Shown: positions 8,926-16,997 of the stretch, one piece after another
Layout of the letters: every line of letters begins with the position of its first letter
Position numbering within the stretch: position 1 is the stretch's first letter
Source: Rectinema subterraneum
GTDB lineage: Bacteria > Spirochaetota > Spirochaetia > Treponematales > Rectinemataceae
Reading direction: 5' to 3'
Assembly (NCBI GenBank): GCA_009768935.1
Contig: WESA01000029.1
Coordinates: 1-37,942, forward strand
Length of the DNA: 37,942 bases
Made by a program: the position numbers and the translations under genes
The notes under the pieces: model-generated
What the model was told of the DNA's origin: nothing
The model's input: only the letters and a program-made list of their open reading frames with translations
Databases searched by the model: none

Positions 8926-9039
8926 ATATTCATGGCGCGAATATTTTTCGGCAATAATGGCAATCTCCTCAATAATAACGCCGCTCCAGACGCGGGGCCA
9001 AAGCCGAAAATATAAGCGCATAAGGCGTGGAAATATAAG

Positions 9040-9068
9040 GCCGGTCCCGTTTGGAGCCGGCTTTTTTT
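9040..9068 (+). terminator. Intrinsic terminator inside the leader
   Basis: GCCGG (9040-9044) pairs with CCGGC (9057-9061), with further TCC/GGA pairing inside, followed directly by seven T residues. No gene ends just upstream on this strand, so it is either an attenuator or the end of a short RNA starting near 8932. Confidence 0.7.
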
Positions 9069-9117
9069 ATATGCGCAGCGCGGGTGGCGCGCTCAAAAAT
9101 ATACGGAGGTGAAGGGG

Positions 9118-9168
9118 ATGACAGAGAGAATCTGCCTCCCCAGTGGTAATGGGAATCAGGTTCGGTGA
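9118..9168 (+). CDS. Putative 16-residue leader peptide
   Basis: An ATG at 9118 follows a strong GGAGGT ribosome-binding site with eight-base spacing and opens a 16-codon frame, MTERICLPSGNGNQVR, ending at TGA 9168. A strong two-tier hairpin begins two bases after the stop. Two of its codons are for asparagine. Position and structure resemble amino-acid attenuation leaders, but two Asn codons are few, so regulation by asparagine is a suggestion only. Confidence 0.4.
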   Translation: MTERICLPSGNGNQVR

Positions 9169-9240
9169 ACCGGCATGCAGCGAGCAGCGTTGCTCTCGCG
9201 TTGCCGGCATTCGAGAGATTCCTCCACTTGGGAGCATATC

Positions 9241-10485
9241 ATGAAAGCATTTGATTCGGCTGATTTAGCCGGCATTTCTATTGGGTCTTCATTGGATGGT
9301 TTCCAGAAAAAGCTTGCTGGCTCTGGAATTTCCTTCACCGATTATGTGCGCGAATCCCATATTCGCAAATGGACGGGCGAAGCGCTTGCGCATGCGCTCA
9401 AGATACGAACCGCGCTCGTTCTCGGCCTCCAGGAATTCCTTGTTTCCCAAAATATCCTCAACATTGACAGGGTATCAATGTCGCCTGTCACCGATCCGCT
9501 CTGTCATAACGTTGAACATGCACCAGTCATTCTGTTTCAGAACACGCCGTATCGCACCACACATTCGATGATCTATTCGAAAATGCTTGCGTGCATGAAC
9601 CCTTTCGTGCCAGGCGTCTATATCGATTCTCCAAATATCCGCCTCGAATTGCCTTCTGAGACTGCGCGGCACAAATACCTTATCGATTTTTCCCAGATGG
9701 ATATCGAGCTCAAGCGATCACGAAAGCTCACGCCGGAAGATTATTTTGACCGGCCAGAGGTGACGAAGGCAGAGCTTGAACAAGAGCGCGACAGGGCGCT
9801 GGATTTTTTTGAGGATCTAATTATTTATGCAGTAAAGAAAATACTCGCATTTGCGCCCGAAAGCCTGCGTGCGCTTGGTGTTACGCTTGCAGTGCCACAG
9901 AAGCCTTTTCCGCGCTTTTTTAAGGATGAAGAAGAGGATCATGACGCATCGTCGCTTGAGGAGCGCCTTGGGCAGAAAGCTGGCGTACAGTTCTTCTGGG
10001 TGCTCGGGCTTTTGCGTGAGAACTATGACCTCGTGTATCCCTATTTGTCCAGAGACGGGAAAAGGCCGCCAAAAGCGAGTATCACTTCGCGGCAGATTTT
10101 CAACTATGATTTGTGCGCCGCGCCGCTGTATCAAGACGGCAGTCTTGGGCGCGCGTACGAAGTGCTCTCGGGGGGCTTGCGCGAATGGGTGTATGAGGCG
10201 ATTGTCGCTCGTCTGCTGGACAACGGTATTCTGCGGGAAGAGCCGCAGTTCGATGACCATGGGAATCTTTTGAATATGGCTACGCTCGATGGGTACGGGC
10301 CCTTCCTTACTGTTGCCCGTATGTGCGACGAAAAGGGAGAAGGGCTGTTTCCTGAGACATTTGGGGGCGGGCTTGGGATCGAGCGCACGCTGTTTGCGCT
10401 TTTGCATGGACCGAGCGTGAAGGATATCGATGAGCTCACTTGTTTCGGAAAAAATCCGGATAAAGTGCTGCCGTTCTTGTTCTAA
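9241..10485 (+). CDS. Class II aminoacyl-tRNA-synthetase-like protein, possible asparagine synthetase
   Basis: 414 residues from ATG 9241 (GGAG six bases upstream); an upstream frame from 9175 runs through the leader hairpin and is not used. The protein has the catalytic-core signatures of class II synthetases of the Asp/Asn/Lys group: a motif-2-like run IRLELPSETARHKYLIDF with the flipping arginine and glutamate, and a motif-3 GGGLGIERTLFALL near the C-terminus. There is no N-terminal OB-fold anticodon-binding domain, so it is unlikely to charge tRNA. Known stand-alone paralogs of this kind include AsnA and the archaeal AsnRS-related asparagine synthetase, which amidate aspartate with ammonia. 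I infer a similar role; other synthetase-like functions are possible. Confidence 0.65.
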   Translation: MKAFDSADLAGISIGSSLDGFQKKLAGSGISFTDYVRESHIRKWTGEALAHALKIRTALVLGLQEFLVSQNILNIDRVSMSPVTDPLCHNVEHAPVILFQNTPYRTTHSMIYSKMLACMNPFVPGVYIDSPNIRLELPSETARHKYLIDFSQMDIELKRSRKLTPEDYFDRPEVTKAELEQERDRALDFFEDLIIYAVKKILAFAPESLRALGVTLAVPQKPFPRFFKDEEEDHDASSLEERLGQKAGVQFFWVLGLLRENYDLVYPYLSRDGKRPPKASITSRQIFNYDLCAAPLYQDGSLGRAYEVLSGGLREWVYEAIVARLLDNGILREEPQFDDHGNLLNMATLDGYGPFLTVARMCDEKGEGLFPETFGGGLGIERTLFALLHGPSVKDIDELTCFGKNPDKVLPFLF

Positions 10486-10491
10486 AAAATC

Positions 10492-10530
10492 GGGGCGGCT
10501 CAAGGCCAAGGCTTGGCGCCCGGTCGCCCC
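10492..10530. terminator. Bidirectional terminator between convergent genes
   Basis: GGGGCG (10492-10497) pairs with CGCCCC (10525-10530) around a second GCCAAGG/CTTGGC helix. A-rich sequence precedes it, giving a T-run for minus-strand transcripts, and a looser T-run follows on the plus strand. It separates the synthetase-like gene from the DUF438 gene. Confidence 0.65.
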
Positions 10531-10557
10531 AATATGCTTTTTGCTTTGCGCCTGGTC

Positions 10558-11823
10558 TCAATCCCAGTCCAGAAGGCGGCGCTGGCCTTGGAGCGTGCGG
10601 AGTTCAGTCAGGTCCTGGCTGAATTCTAGCGTGCCGATATACGCGCCAGCTGCATCATAGAGTGCGCGATATTCGATCAGGATAAATCGGCCGCCCATTT
10701 CGAGCCAGAAACGGGCTCTGGTTTTTTCTTTCTTACGGAACGCATCGAGAATGCGGTTGACGGTTGCTACAGATTTTTGGGGGTGACAGTTCTGGACAGC
10801 CCGGCCGATAACTGCCGGGCTACGCGGGAAAATGCGATCCGGTGAGTCCGAATAATAGACTACTTTATCCTGGGCATCCACGATGCTGATGTCCACCGGC
10901 ATCGTAGCAAGGGCTGCAGAGAGCAAACCTGCTGGCACTTTGCCGGTGGCCAGCTCGACAAGGTCGCTCGCGGGGACAGGGGACGCGTGGTGTGTAGCGC
11001 CAACTGCAGGAATGGCAGTGCTTTCAGGGATAGCGGCGGCAGGCTGCGGCTTCGCGGTGACAGCTCCCGCTAATACAAGATAGGGGTCGTACACCGCTCC
11101 CGGGCGTATCCAAGCAAAGCCAATTGCGTCTTCGCCTATGCGGATGTGCGCCCATTCTTCATCGCTCAGACGCCGGACGGCTTCGGGGATCAGAATGTGT
11201 TCTTCCATAAATATCATGCGGCTTATTTTGCCGGCAAGCGGGTGAAGACTGCTGATCGCGGATTTGTCGTTCTGCTCGACTTTGCTGTGTGCTTCCTTGA
11301 AAAGCGCGCGAATTTCGTCATGTTTTCCCCACATCACGCGCGAGGGGCCGGTAAATTCTTTCTTTTCTAGATACGGGAAAAGCTGGTTTTCCTTGCGCGT
11401 ATAATGCACAATAATTTTGGACATATCATCGAGCGCAGCAAGCACTTGTTCCTTCTGCCCAAGCCCGAAGCGCCATGCAAGGACAGCCTTTTTCAGCGCG
11501 CGGAGCCGAGCTCGCGCAGCCTTGTTCTCATCGAGCATAGTCTGAACGGGGTGGCCAGGCACCTTGCTCGAGATTTTCTCTTTGTCGAGCGACGCTTTAA
11601 AAACTTCGACATGGACTTCGCAGAGATGCTGTATCTCCTCCACCGGCATGCCATTATCGATGAGCGCTTGCTCCATCTGAGCGACTTCGGCCGCGCTCAC
11701 TCCCTGAATAAGGGTTGCAAACTCCTTTTTGACTTCTGCAACCGACGCACCCTGATGCAGCTTCAGAATAATATTCTGCAGTTTTTGCTGCTTGTCTTTA
11801 TCGATCATGAAATGTTCGCTCAT
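10558..11823 (-). CDS. DUF438 / hemerythrin-like / PAS domain protein
   Basis: 421 residues from ATG 11823, preferred over the ATG at 11829 because GAGGAG is seven bases away rather than one. Residues about 1-85 are a DUF438 domain. Residues about 95-235 are a hemerythrin-like HHE domain with the expected ligand helices HYTRKENQLFPYLE, WGKHDEIRALFKEAH and MEEHILIPE. A low-complexity Ala/Pro linker follows (about 255-290), then a C-terminal PAS domain with the conserved GRAVQNCHPQKS segment. Proteins of this layout are thought to sense or handle O2, NO or redox state through di-iron or haem. The function here is inferred. The gene stands alone on the minus strand. Confidence 0.85.
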   Translation of the reverse strand: MSEHFMIDKDKQQKLQNIILKLHQGASVAEVKKEFATLIQGVSAAEVAQMEQALIDNGMPVEEIQHLCEVHVEVFKASLDKEKISSKVPGHPVQTMLDENKAARARLRALKKAVLAWRFGLGQKEQVLAALDDMSKIIVHYTRKENQLFPYLEKKEFTGPSRVMWGKHDEIRALFKEAHSKVEQNDKSAISSLHPLAGKISRMIFMEEHILIPEAVRRLSDEEWAHIRIGEDAIGFAWIRPGAVYDPYLVLAGAVTAKPQPAAAIPESTAIPAVGATHHASPVPASDLVELATGKVPAGLLSAALATMPVDISIVDAQDKVVYYSDSPDRIFPRSPAVIGRAVQNCHPQKSVATVNRILDAFRKKEKTRARFWLEMGGRFILIEYRALYDAAGAYIGTLEFSQDLTELRTLQGQRRLLDWD

Positions 11824-11871
11824 ATTCATTCTCCTCGGGCTTTAATATACAAGAAGAAAATCGGACATTGC

Positions 11872-11887
11872 TGTCACATTTGTTACA
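11872..11887. promoter_or_regulatory. CRP/FNR-like palindrome upstream of the DUF438 gene
   Basis: TGTCA-N6-TTACA (11872-11887) matches eight of ten positions of the CRP consensus TGTGA-N6-TCACA. It lies about 50 bases upstream of the DUF438 start in a 186-base gap with no other gene. The window encodes an adenylate cyclase, but no CRP gene is seen, so this is a weak candidate. Confidence 0.3.
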
Positions 11888-12009
11888 ATTCAAGCATAAA
11901 AGCAAAAAAGCAAGCGCTCGAAGCACTCTACATCTGGCGGGCCAGCTTAATCGGAGTATTATAGATTGGCAAGACAGCGTAGTCCTTCCGGCTTGGCCTT
12001 TTCAGCATT

Positions 12010-13296
12010 CTAGAAATCGAATTCTTTCAGCATGCCATCCGCAGCCCGCAAGCCCGACGCCCAGGCAGCGGTAATGCCGCGGCTCGTGCCTGCTCCGTCG
12101 CCAGCAAAGAAAATTCCCGGCACAACCTGGAAATATTCATCGATGAACACCGGGCGATTCGCATAGAGCTTAATTTCCGGGTAGTACATAATAGTCGAAG
12201 GGTGCATGACCCCCGGTACAACCGTATCGAGCAGTTTCATCGCATTCCAGATGGCGCGCATGGTTTTTGCTGGGATACACAAGCTGATGTCGCCTGGCGT
12301 GCACGAAGGAAGGGTTGGCTTGAAATCATAGAGGTCTCCGGTGAATTCATCCGCAAAAGACCGCTTGCCGAGCCTGAAATCGCCAATGCGCTGCATAATC
12401 GGTCTTCCGCCTCCGAGGAGCGCTGCTAGCCTGCCGAGCATCTGGGCATATTCCTGACCGGATGCAAGTGGCTGCGTCAGAGTCACGGTTTTAAGGATGG
12501 CAAAATTGACAAGCCCATTTGCAGCTCTCTGTTCTGACCATGCATGTCCGTTTACCGAATACCAATAACCGCCTTTCTCATCGCCATATTTTTCCTGGAC
12601 CACATGGGCAGAACGCGAATTAGTACAGAATGTGCGCGTTTTCTTGGGGAAAAGAAATTTCGGGTCGTAGTAATCCCGAACGATAGGGTAATGCTCTTCG
12701 CGGGTTTCGACACGGATACCGATATCGACGACATTGTCGCGGTACTCGACACCCAGGTGTTCCATTAATTGTTGAAGAAATGCGAATCCACCCCGGCCCG
12801 GCGCAACCAAGAGATACCGGTATTGCACTGCGCGTTTGTCGGTCTGCACTGTTCTTGTCGCCTGGTCGACGCTGAGCATCTCCTCGCCTAGGCTGATTTC
12901 AGCACCGAGCGCGGTAAGTCGGGCAGTCAAGGCCTTGATGAGTTCCAGCCCCCCATCTGTACCGAGGTGCGATTGCCGTACATCGATAAGCTTGACGCCG
13001 ATTTTTTCTGCTCTTCGGGCATACACATCGATATTGCGTTTCTCCATGATGCGCGGCTCGAGGAATGCTTCGACACGCTTGAGGTAATACGTGCCTGTCG
13101 CTTCGTCCCAGCACTCAAGCGGAAAGCCGATTGGCCAGGTGAAATTCATCTTGCAATCGTTGCGGAGTCCGCCAGACGAGACCTGCAATTTGTCCAAAAG
13201 AAGGATCCGCAATGATGGTTTTCTGCCGAGAAGTTCGAATGCGGCCCCCAAACCCGCAGGCCCGGTTCCGACAATCACGACATCATAGCGTTCCAT
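12010..13296 (-). CDS. FAD-dependent dehydrogenase (COG2509-like)
   Basis: 428 residues from ATG 13296 with AAGGAG eight bases upstream. The N-terminus has the dinucleotide-binding motif VVIVGTGPAGLGAAFEL. A second nucleotide-contact region is at YRYLLVAPGRGGF, and the C-terminal FAD motif is GIFFAGDGAGTSRGITAAWASGLRAA. Length and layout match COG2509 'uncharacterised FAD-dependent dehydrogenases', related to the HI0933/BaiN-type flavoproteins. Substrate is unknown. It is a single-gene unit upstream of the DUF438 gene on the same strand, with 186 bases between them. Confidence 0.85.
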   Translation of the reverse strand: MERYDVVIVGTGPAGLGAAFELLGRKPSLRILLLDKLQVSSGGLRNDCKMNFTWPIGFPLECWDEATGTYYLKRVEAFLEPRIMEKRNIDVYARRAEKIGVKLIDVRQSHLGTDGGLELIKALTARLTALGAEISLGEEMLSVDQATRTVQTDKRAVQYRYLLVAPGRGGFAFLQQLMEHLGVEYRDNVVDIGIRVETREEHYPIVRDYYDPKFLFPKKTRTFCTNSRSAHVVQEKYGDEKGGYWYSVNGHAWSEQRAANGLVNFAILKTVTLTQPLASGQEYAQMLGRLAALLGGGRPIMQRIGDFRLGKRSFADEFTGDLYDFKPTLPSCTPGDISLCIPAKTMRAIWNAMKLLDTVVPGVMHPSTIMYYPEIKLYANRPVFIDEYFQVVPGIFFAGDGAGTSRGITAAWASGLRAADGMLKEFDF

Positions 13297-13416
13297 GCGC
13301 GTATCTCCTTCGATTCAATTGGCGCGGCAAGGGGTGGTGCAGAGCGACGCTTCATGCCTTGCCAGCCGCTCGCTTTATCCAACAGCCCTTCATTAAATCA
13401 CGCACCTGCATCATGC

Positions 13417-13555
13417 GCAACTCGTGTATAGTGTCACGAACCTTGCATATGCCTTTGTCGGAGCTCCAGCTACTCTTGCTGGAGGTATACAATTTTGCTA
13501 CGCATTTGAGTGGCTGATCAAAATATGCAATCTTCGTAACACTAGGCAACTCGTG
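13417..13555. mobile_element. MITE-like element with inverted ends and 10-bp flanking duplication
   Basis: The repeat GCAACTCGTG occurs at 13417-13426 and again at 13546-13555. Between the copies is a segment of about 119 bases whose ends are inverted repeats: 13429-13450 (TAGTGTCACGAA...) and 13523-13544 (reading TAGTGTTACGAA... on the other strand), matching at 19 of 22 positions. Inside is a second perfect hairpin, CTCCAGC/GCTGGAG (13464-13470 with 13478-13484). No transposase frame is present. This is the layout of a non-autonomous insertion element with target-site duplication. It accounts for much of the 427-base gap between the dehydrogenase and livK genes; the rest holds the livK promoter. 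Confidence 0.65.
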
Positions 13556-13646
13556 GCATAAATTTGAAGCTGGCCATGCTTTCTCGAGATTGGCACTCAC
13601 TGCTTCAATTTTTATCCAAAAAACCGGTTAAATCGTCAAAAAATAT

Positions 13647-13675
13647 TTGACAGATCGCAGGTTCCATTCTACCAT
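13647..13675 (+). promoter_or_regulatory. Putative promoter of the liv operon
   Basis: TTGACA (13647-13652), a 17-base spacer and TACCAT (13670-13675). It lies about 50 bases before the livK start, whose AGGAGG ribosome-binding site is strong. Confidence 0.6.
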
Positions 13676-13723
13676 TTGAAAGGTCCTATCAATATTTGAA
13701 ACGGACACATACAGGAGGTACTC

Positions 13724-14875
13724 ATGAAAAAAGCAGTAGGATGTATGCTGCTGGTATTGGGAATTGCCGCGCTCATCGTAGCATGCGGCCCGGCAGCCCC
13801 AAAAACCGTTAAATTCGGCGTATTCGAACCGCTAACCGGTGCGAATGCTGGCGGAGGCGCACTCGAGGTTGAAGGGATCAAACTCGCCAATGAGATGTAT
13901 CCTACCGTCAAGGTCGGCGACAAAGAATACAAAATTGAACTCGTAATCGCCGACAACAAGTCGGACAAGGTTGAAGCAGCCAATGCCGCACAGCGCCTTG
14001 TCGACAAAGATAAGGTCAATGTCGTACTTGGCTCGTGGGGTTCATCGCTCTCCATGGCAGCAGGCCCCATTGTCAAGAACGCAAAAGTCTCCGCAATCGG
14101 TCTTTCGTGCACCAACCCGCTCGTCACCAAGGGTAACGAGTACTATTTCCGCGTCTGTTTTATCGACCCCTTCCAGGGCACGGTCATGGCCAACTATGCT
14201 TTCAAGAATCTTAATGCTAAGAAAGCGGTCATCATCCGCGAAGTCTCGAACGACTATTCGGTGGGCCTCGCGAAATTTTTCGCCGACAGCTTCAAGCAGC
14301 TGACTGGCGACGAGAACGCCATTCTTGCCGAGCTTAACTACAACACCGGCGACACGGACTTTTCCGCACAGCTGACCGAAGTCAAGAAATTCAAACCCGA
14401 CGTTATCTTCGCTCCCGGCAACTACACCGAGAGCGCGCTTATCATCAAGCAGGCCAAAGAGCTTGGCATCAAAACGCAATTCCTTGGTGGCGATACCTGG
14501 GAAACCCCCGAATTCATCGATGTCGGCAAGCAAGCAGTCGAAGGCGTGGTATTCTCGACATTCTTTGCGACAGAAACACCCATTACCGATACATCCAAAG
14601 TGTTCCTCGACGCATATCGTCAGAAATACAATAAAGAGCCCGCAGCGGTCACCGCACTTGGCTTCGATGGCTATCTCGTGGCCCGCGATGCAATCCAGCG
14701 CGCAGGCAGCCTCGATAAAGAGAAAGTCCGTGCTGCTATTGCAGTGACCAAGGATTTCCCCGGCGCTACCGGCATGATTACCCTCAACGAGGATGGCGAT
14801 GCGGTGAAAAGCGCGGTCATCAAGACAATCAAGGACGGCAAGTTCACCTATATGGCGACTGTCCAGCCATATTGA
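13724..14875 (+). CDS. livK: Branched-chain amino-acid ABC transporter substrate-binding lipoprotein
   Basis: 383 residues with a lipoprotein signal peptide ending in LIVAC (lipidated C21). The mature part follows the type I periplasmic-binding fold of the Leu/Ile/Val family: the KFGVFEPLTGANA opening, DNKSDKVEAANAAQRLVDKDKVNVVLGSWGSS in the middle, and the hinge and second lobe through GFDGYLVARDAIQRAGS. It captures branched-chain or related amino acids outside the inner membrane and delivers them to LivHM. The ribosome-binding site AGGAGG is excellent, and C-ending codons are more frequent than in neighbouring genes, which suggests high expression. The transporter genes follow after a terminator. 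Confidence 0.92.
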   Translation: MKKAVGCMLLVLGIAALIVACGPAAPKTVKFGVFEPLTGANAGGGALEVEGIKLANEMYPTVKVGDKEYKIELVIADNKSDKVEAANAAQRLVDKDKVNVVLGSWGSSLSMAAGPIVKNAKVSAIGLSCTNPLVTKGNEYYFRVCFIDPFQGTVMANYAFKNLNAKKAVIIREVSNDYSVGLAKFFADSFKQLTGDENAILAELNYNTGDTDFSAQLTEVKKFKPDVIFAPGNYTESALIIKQAKELGIKTQFLGGDTWETPEFIDVGKQAVEGVVFSTFFATETPITDTSKVFLDAYRQKYNKEPAAVTALGFDGYLVARDAIQRAGSLDKEKVRAAIAVTKDFPGATGMITLNEDGDAVKSAVIKTIKDGKFTYMATVQPY

Positions 14876-14949
14876 GCTGTCGCACAAGGAGCTGAGGATG
14901 CGCGGCGCAGCTGGTTCACACTGCCCGCGCACTTCATGAAGGTCTTTTC

Positions 14950-14999
14950 AAGGAGCGGATCGTCGTCGAACAAATGCCCGAAGACAGCCGCTCCTTCTT
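14950..14999 (+). terminator. Terminator/attenuator between livK and livH
   Basis: AAGGAGCGG (14950-14958) pairs perfectly with CCGCTCCTT (14988-14996), followed by CTTTTC. Its position inside the operon suggests partial termination, so that the binding protein is made in excess over the membrane parts. It lies in the 143-base livK-livH gap. Confidence 0.7.
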
Positions 15000-15018
15000 T
15001 TCATAGTCACGAGGAAGC

Positions 15019-15912
15019 ATGACACTTTCACTATTATTTCAGCATATCGTCAATGCGCTGTCGCTTGGGAGCCTTTACGCGCTGATCGCGATTGGCTACA
15101 CGATGGTGTATGGCATCCTGCGGCTCATCAATTTTGCGCATGGCGATGTATTCATGCTTGGAGCATATGTGGCCTTTTACGGCATAACGCTTGTGTCCCT
15201 GCCGTGGTGGGCCGCGCTGCTTGTTTCGATTGCATTCACAGCTCTTTTTGGAATCGGTCTCGAGCGCGTGGCATACAAGCCGCTTCGCGATTCGCCGCGC
15301 ATTTCGATTATGATCAGCGCAATCGGCGCATCGTTCCTGCTCGAGAGTCTGGCGGTGCTGATATTCGGCGGCAGGCCGAAGGGTGTGCCGGTTCCGGATG
15401 TCCTCTCGAAAGTCATTCATTTCGGTTCGGTTTCGATGATCACTATCAGCTTGATCATCCCGCTCTTTACGTTTGCGCTGTTGGGTGTGCTCGTCTGGAT
15501 CGTGAACAAAACGAAAACCGGTATGGCCATGCGCGCTGTTTCGACCGATATCGAAGCTGCCCGCCTCATGGCGGTCGATGTCAATAAAGTTGTTTCCTTT
15601 ACATTCGGCATTGGGTCGCTGCTTGCCGCATTCGGCGGCATCATGTGGTCATTCAAGTATCCACAGCTGAACCCGCTCATGGGCATGATGCCCGGGCTCA
15701 AGTGCTTTATCGCCGCAGTCATCGGCGGTATCGGGAGCATCGGCGGCGCGGTAATGGGCGGTTTTTTGCTCGGCATCATCGAAATCATGATTGTCGCATT
15801 TTTGCCGACGCTTTCGGGATATCGCGATGCATTCGCGTTTATCTTGCTGATTGTGGTGCTGCTCGTTAAACCGACAGGTCTTTTGGGCAAGCGCCAGGCA
15901 GAGAAGGTGTGA
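15019..15912 (+). CDS. livH: Branched-chain amino-acid ABC transporter permease LivH
   Basis: 297-residue polytopic membrane protein with the family opening [30 protein letters not shown] and the conserved cytoplasmic loop [21 protein letters not shown] that contacts the ATPases. About eight hydrophobic helices are visible. It pairs with LivM to form the transport channel. GAGGAAG precedes the start. The stop codon is six bases from the livM ATG. Confidence 0.93.
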   Translation: MTLSLLFQHIVNALSLGSLYALIAIGYTMVYGILRLINFAHGDVFMLGAYVAFYGITLVSLPWWAALLVSIAFTALFGIGLERVAYKPLRDSPRISIMISAIGASFLLESLAVLIFGGRPKGVPVPDVLSKVIHFGSVSMITISLIIPLFTFALLGVLVWIVNKTKTGMAMRAVSTDIEAARLMAVDVNKVVSFTFGIGSLLAAFGGIMWSFKYPQLNPLMGMMPGLKCFIAAVIGGIGSIGGAVMGGFLLGIIEIMIVAFLPTLSGYRDAFAFILLIVVLLVKPTGLLGKRQAEKV

Positions 15913-15914
15913 TC

Positions 15915-16997
15915 ATGAAAGCTACAACTGGAAAACGACCTTTTGCGCTTACCCGGAACAGGCTGCTCACGATCATCGCGCTTGCTGCCTTTGCCGTGCT
16001 GGCCATTATCGCGAACAGTTTTTTTGATGCATTTATGCTCCGGGTATTCAATATGTGCGCGATATACATCGTGCTTGCGCTCTCGCTCAACCTGCTGAAT
16101 GGCTTTACGGGGCTTTTTTCGTTGGGGCATGCGGGATTTATGGCGGTGGGCGCGTATGTGTGCGCGCTTCTTACTATGACACCTGAGCTCAAGGAGATGA
16201 ATTATTTCCTTGTTCCCATCGTGCCCTGGCTTCGCAATATTACGATTCCGTTTTTGCCTGCGATTTTGATTGCAGGGCTGGCGAGCGCGTTTGTGGGATT
16301 TTTGATCGGAGCGCCGGTCCTGCGCCTGCGGGATGATTACCTGGCGATAGCCACGCTTGGCTTCGGCGAGATTATCCGCGTACTGATTACCAATGCGCAG
16401 CCTATTACGAACGGTGCGCAGGGGCTCAAAGGCTTGCCGCGTTATGCGACAACCTTCTCGGTGTGGGTTGCGGCAGGGCTTGTCACTCTGTTTATGGTGC
16501 TGCTGATGCGCTCGAGCTATGGGCGGGCAATGAAAGCCGTCCGTGATGACGAGCTGGCTGCTGAGGCGATGGGCATCAATGTATTTCGCGTCAAAGTAAC
16601 CTCGTTTACCGTATCGAGCTTTCTGGCTGGAGTCGGCGGCGCACTGCTCGGCCACATGATCACGACCATTGACCCGAAAATGTTCACATTTATGCTGACA
16701 TTCAACATTTTGCTCATTGTCGTGCTCGGCGGCATCGGATCGATTTCGGGATCGGTGATCTCTGCGATCGTAGTGACCATTCTGATGGAAGCACTGCGAT
16801 TCCTCGACGAGCCTATGAATCTCATTTTTTTCAAGACAGAAGGATTGCCGGGGCTTCGTATGGTCGTCTTCTCGATTTTGCTGATGGTGATGGTCATCTA
16901 TCGGCAGCGAGGTCTTATGGGCAACAAGGAATTCAGCTGGGACATGCTGCAGGGGCTCTTTGTGAAAAAGGGCCGGAAGGAAGGCGATCATGTCTGA
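15915..16997 (+). CDS. livM: Branched-chain amino-acid ABC transporter permease LivM
   Basis: 360 residues from ATG 15915 (AAGGTG upstream). A GTG at 15909 would overlap livH and adds only two residues. The LivM hallmarks are [27 protein letters not shown] near the start and the ATPase-contact loop [22 protein letters not shown]. About nine membrane helices are visible. It is the second permease subunit. Its end overlaps the livG start by eight bases. Confidence 0.93.
   Translation: MKATTGKRPFALTRNRLLTIIALAAFAVLAIIANSFFDAFMLRVFNMCAIYIVLALSLNLLNGFTGLFSLGHAGFMAVGAYVCALLTMTPELKEMNYFLVPIVPWLRNITIPFLPAILIAGLASAFVGFLIGAPVLRLRDDYLAIATLGFGEIIRVLITNAQPITNGAQGLKGLPRYATTFSVWVAAGLVTLFMVLLMRSSYGRAMKAVRDDELAAEAMGINVFRVKVTSFTVSSFLAGVGGALLGHMITTIDPKMFTFMLTFNILLIVVLGGIGSISGSVISAIVVTILMEALRFLDEPMNLIFFKTEGLPGLRMVVFSILLMVMVIYRQRGLMGNKEFSWDMLQGLFVKKGRKEGDHV

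Larger units (their letters stand above)
8932..9240 (+). promoter_or_regulatory. Structured 5' leader/attenuator region before the synthetase-like gene
   Basis: About 310 noncoding bases with several helices. CCGC/GCGG (8981-8984 with 8992-8995) is followed by a full intrinsic terminator at 9040-9068. Then come a perfect AGCGCG/CGCGCT hairpin (about 9077-9093), a micro-ORF (9118-9168), and a two-tier hairpin with outer CCGGCA/TGCCGG (9170-9175 with 9202-9207) and inner GAGCA/TGCTC. Just before the start codon CTCC and GGAG face each other around the ribosome-binding site. CCGCTCCA (8981-8988) can alternatively pair with TGGAGCCGG (9052-9060), which would break the terminator. No known riboswitch class is recognised; an independent small RNA ending at 9068 is the alternative. 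Confidence 0.5.

Noticed and set aside
9077..9093. GCGGGTGG-type sequence resembling a T-box antiterminator
   Set aside because: The conserved AGGGTGGNACCGCG string is not matched, and no specifier loop is seen. The bases form a simple hairpin.
13352..13600. An 82-codon minus-strand frame in the gap before livK
   Set aside because: It has a GTG start without a ribosome-binding site and runs through the inverted ends of the MITE-like element.
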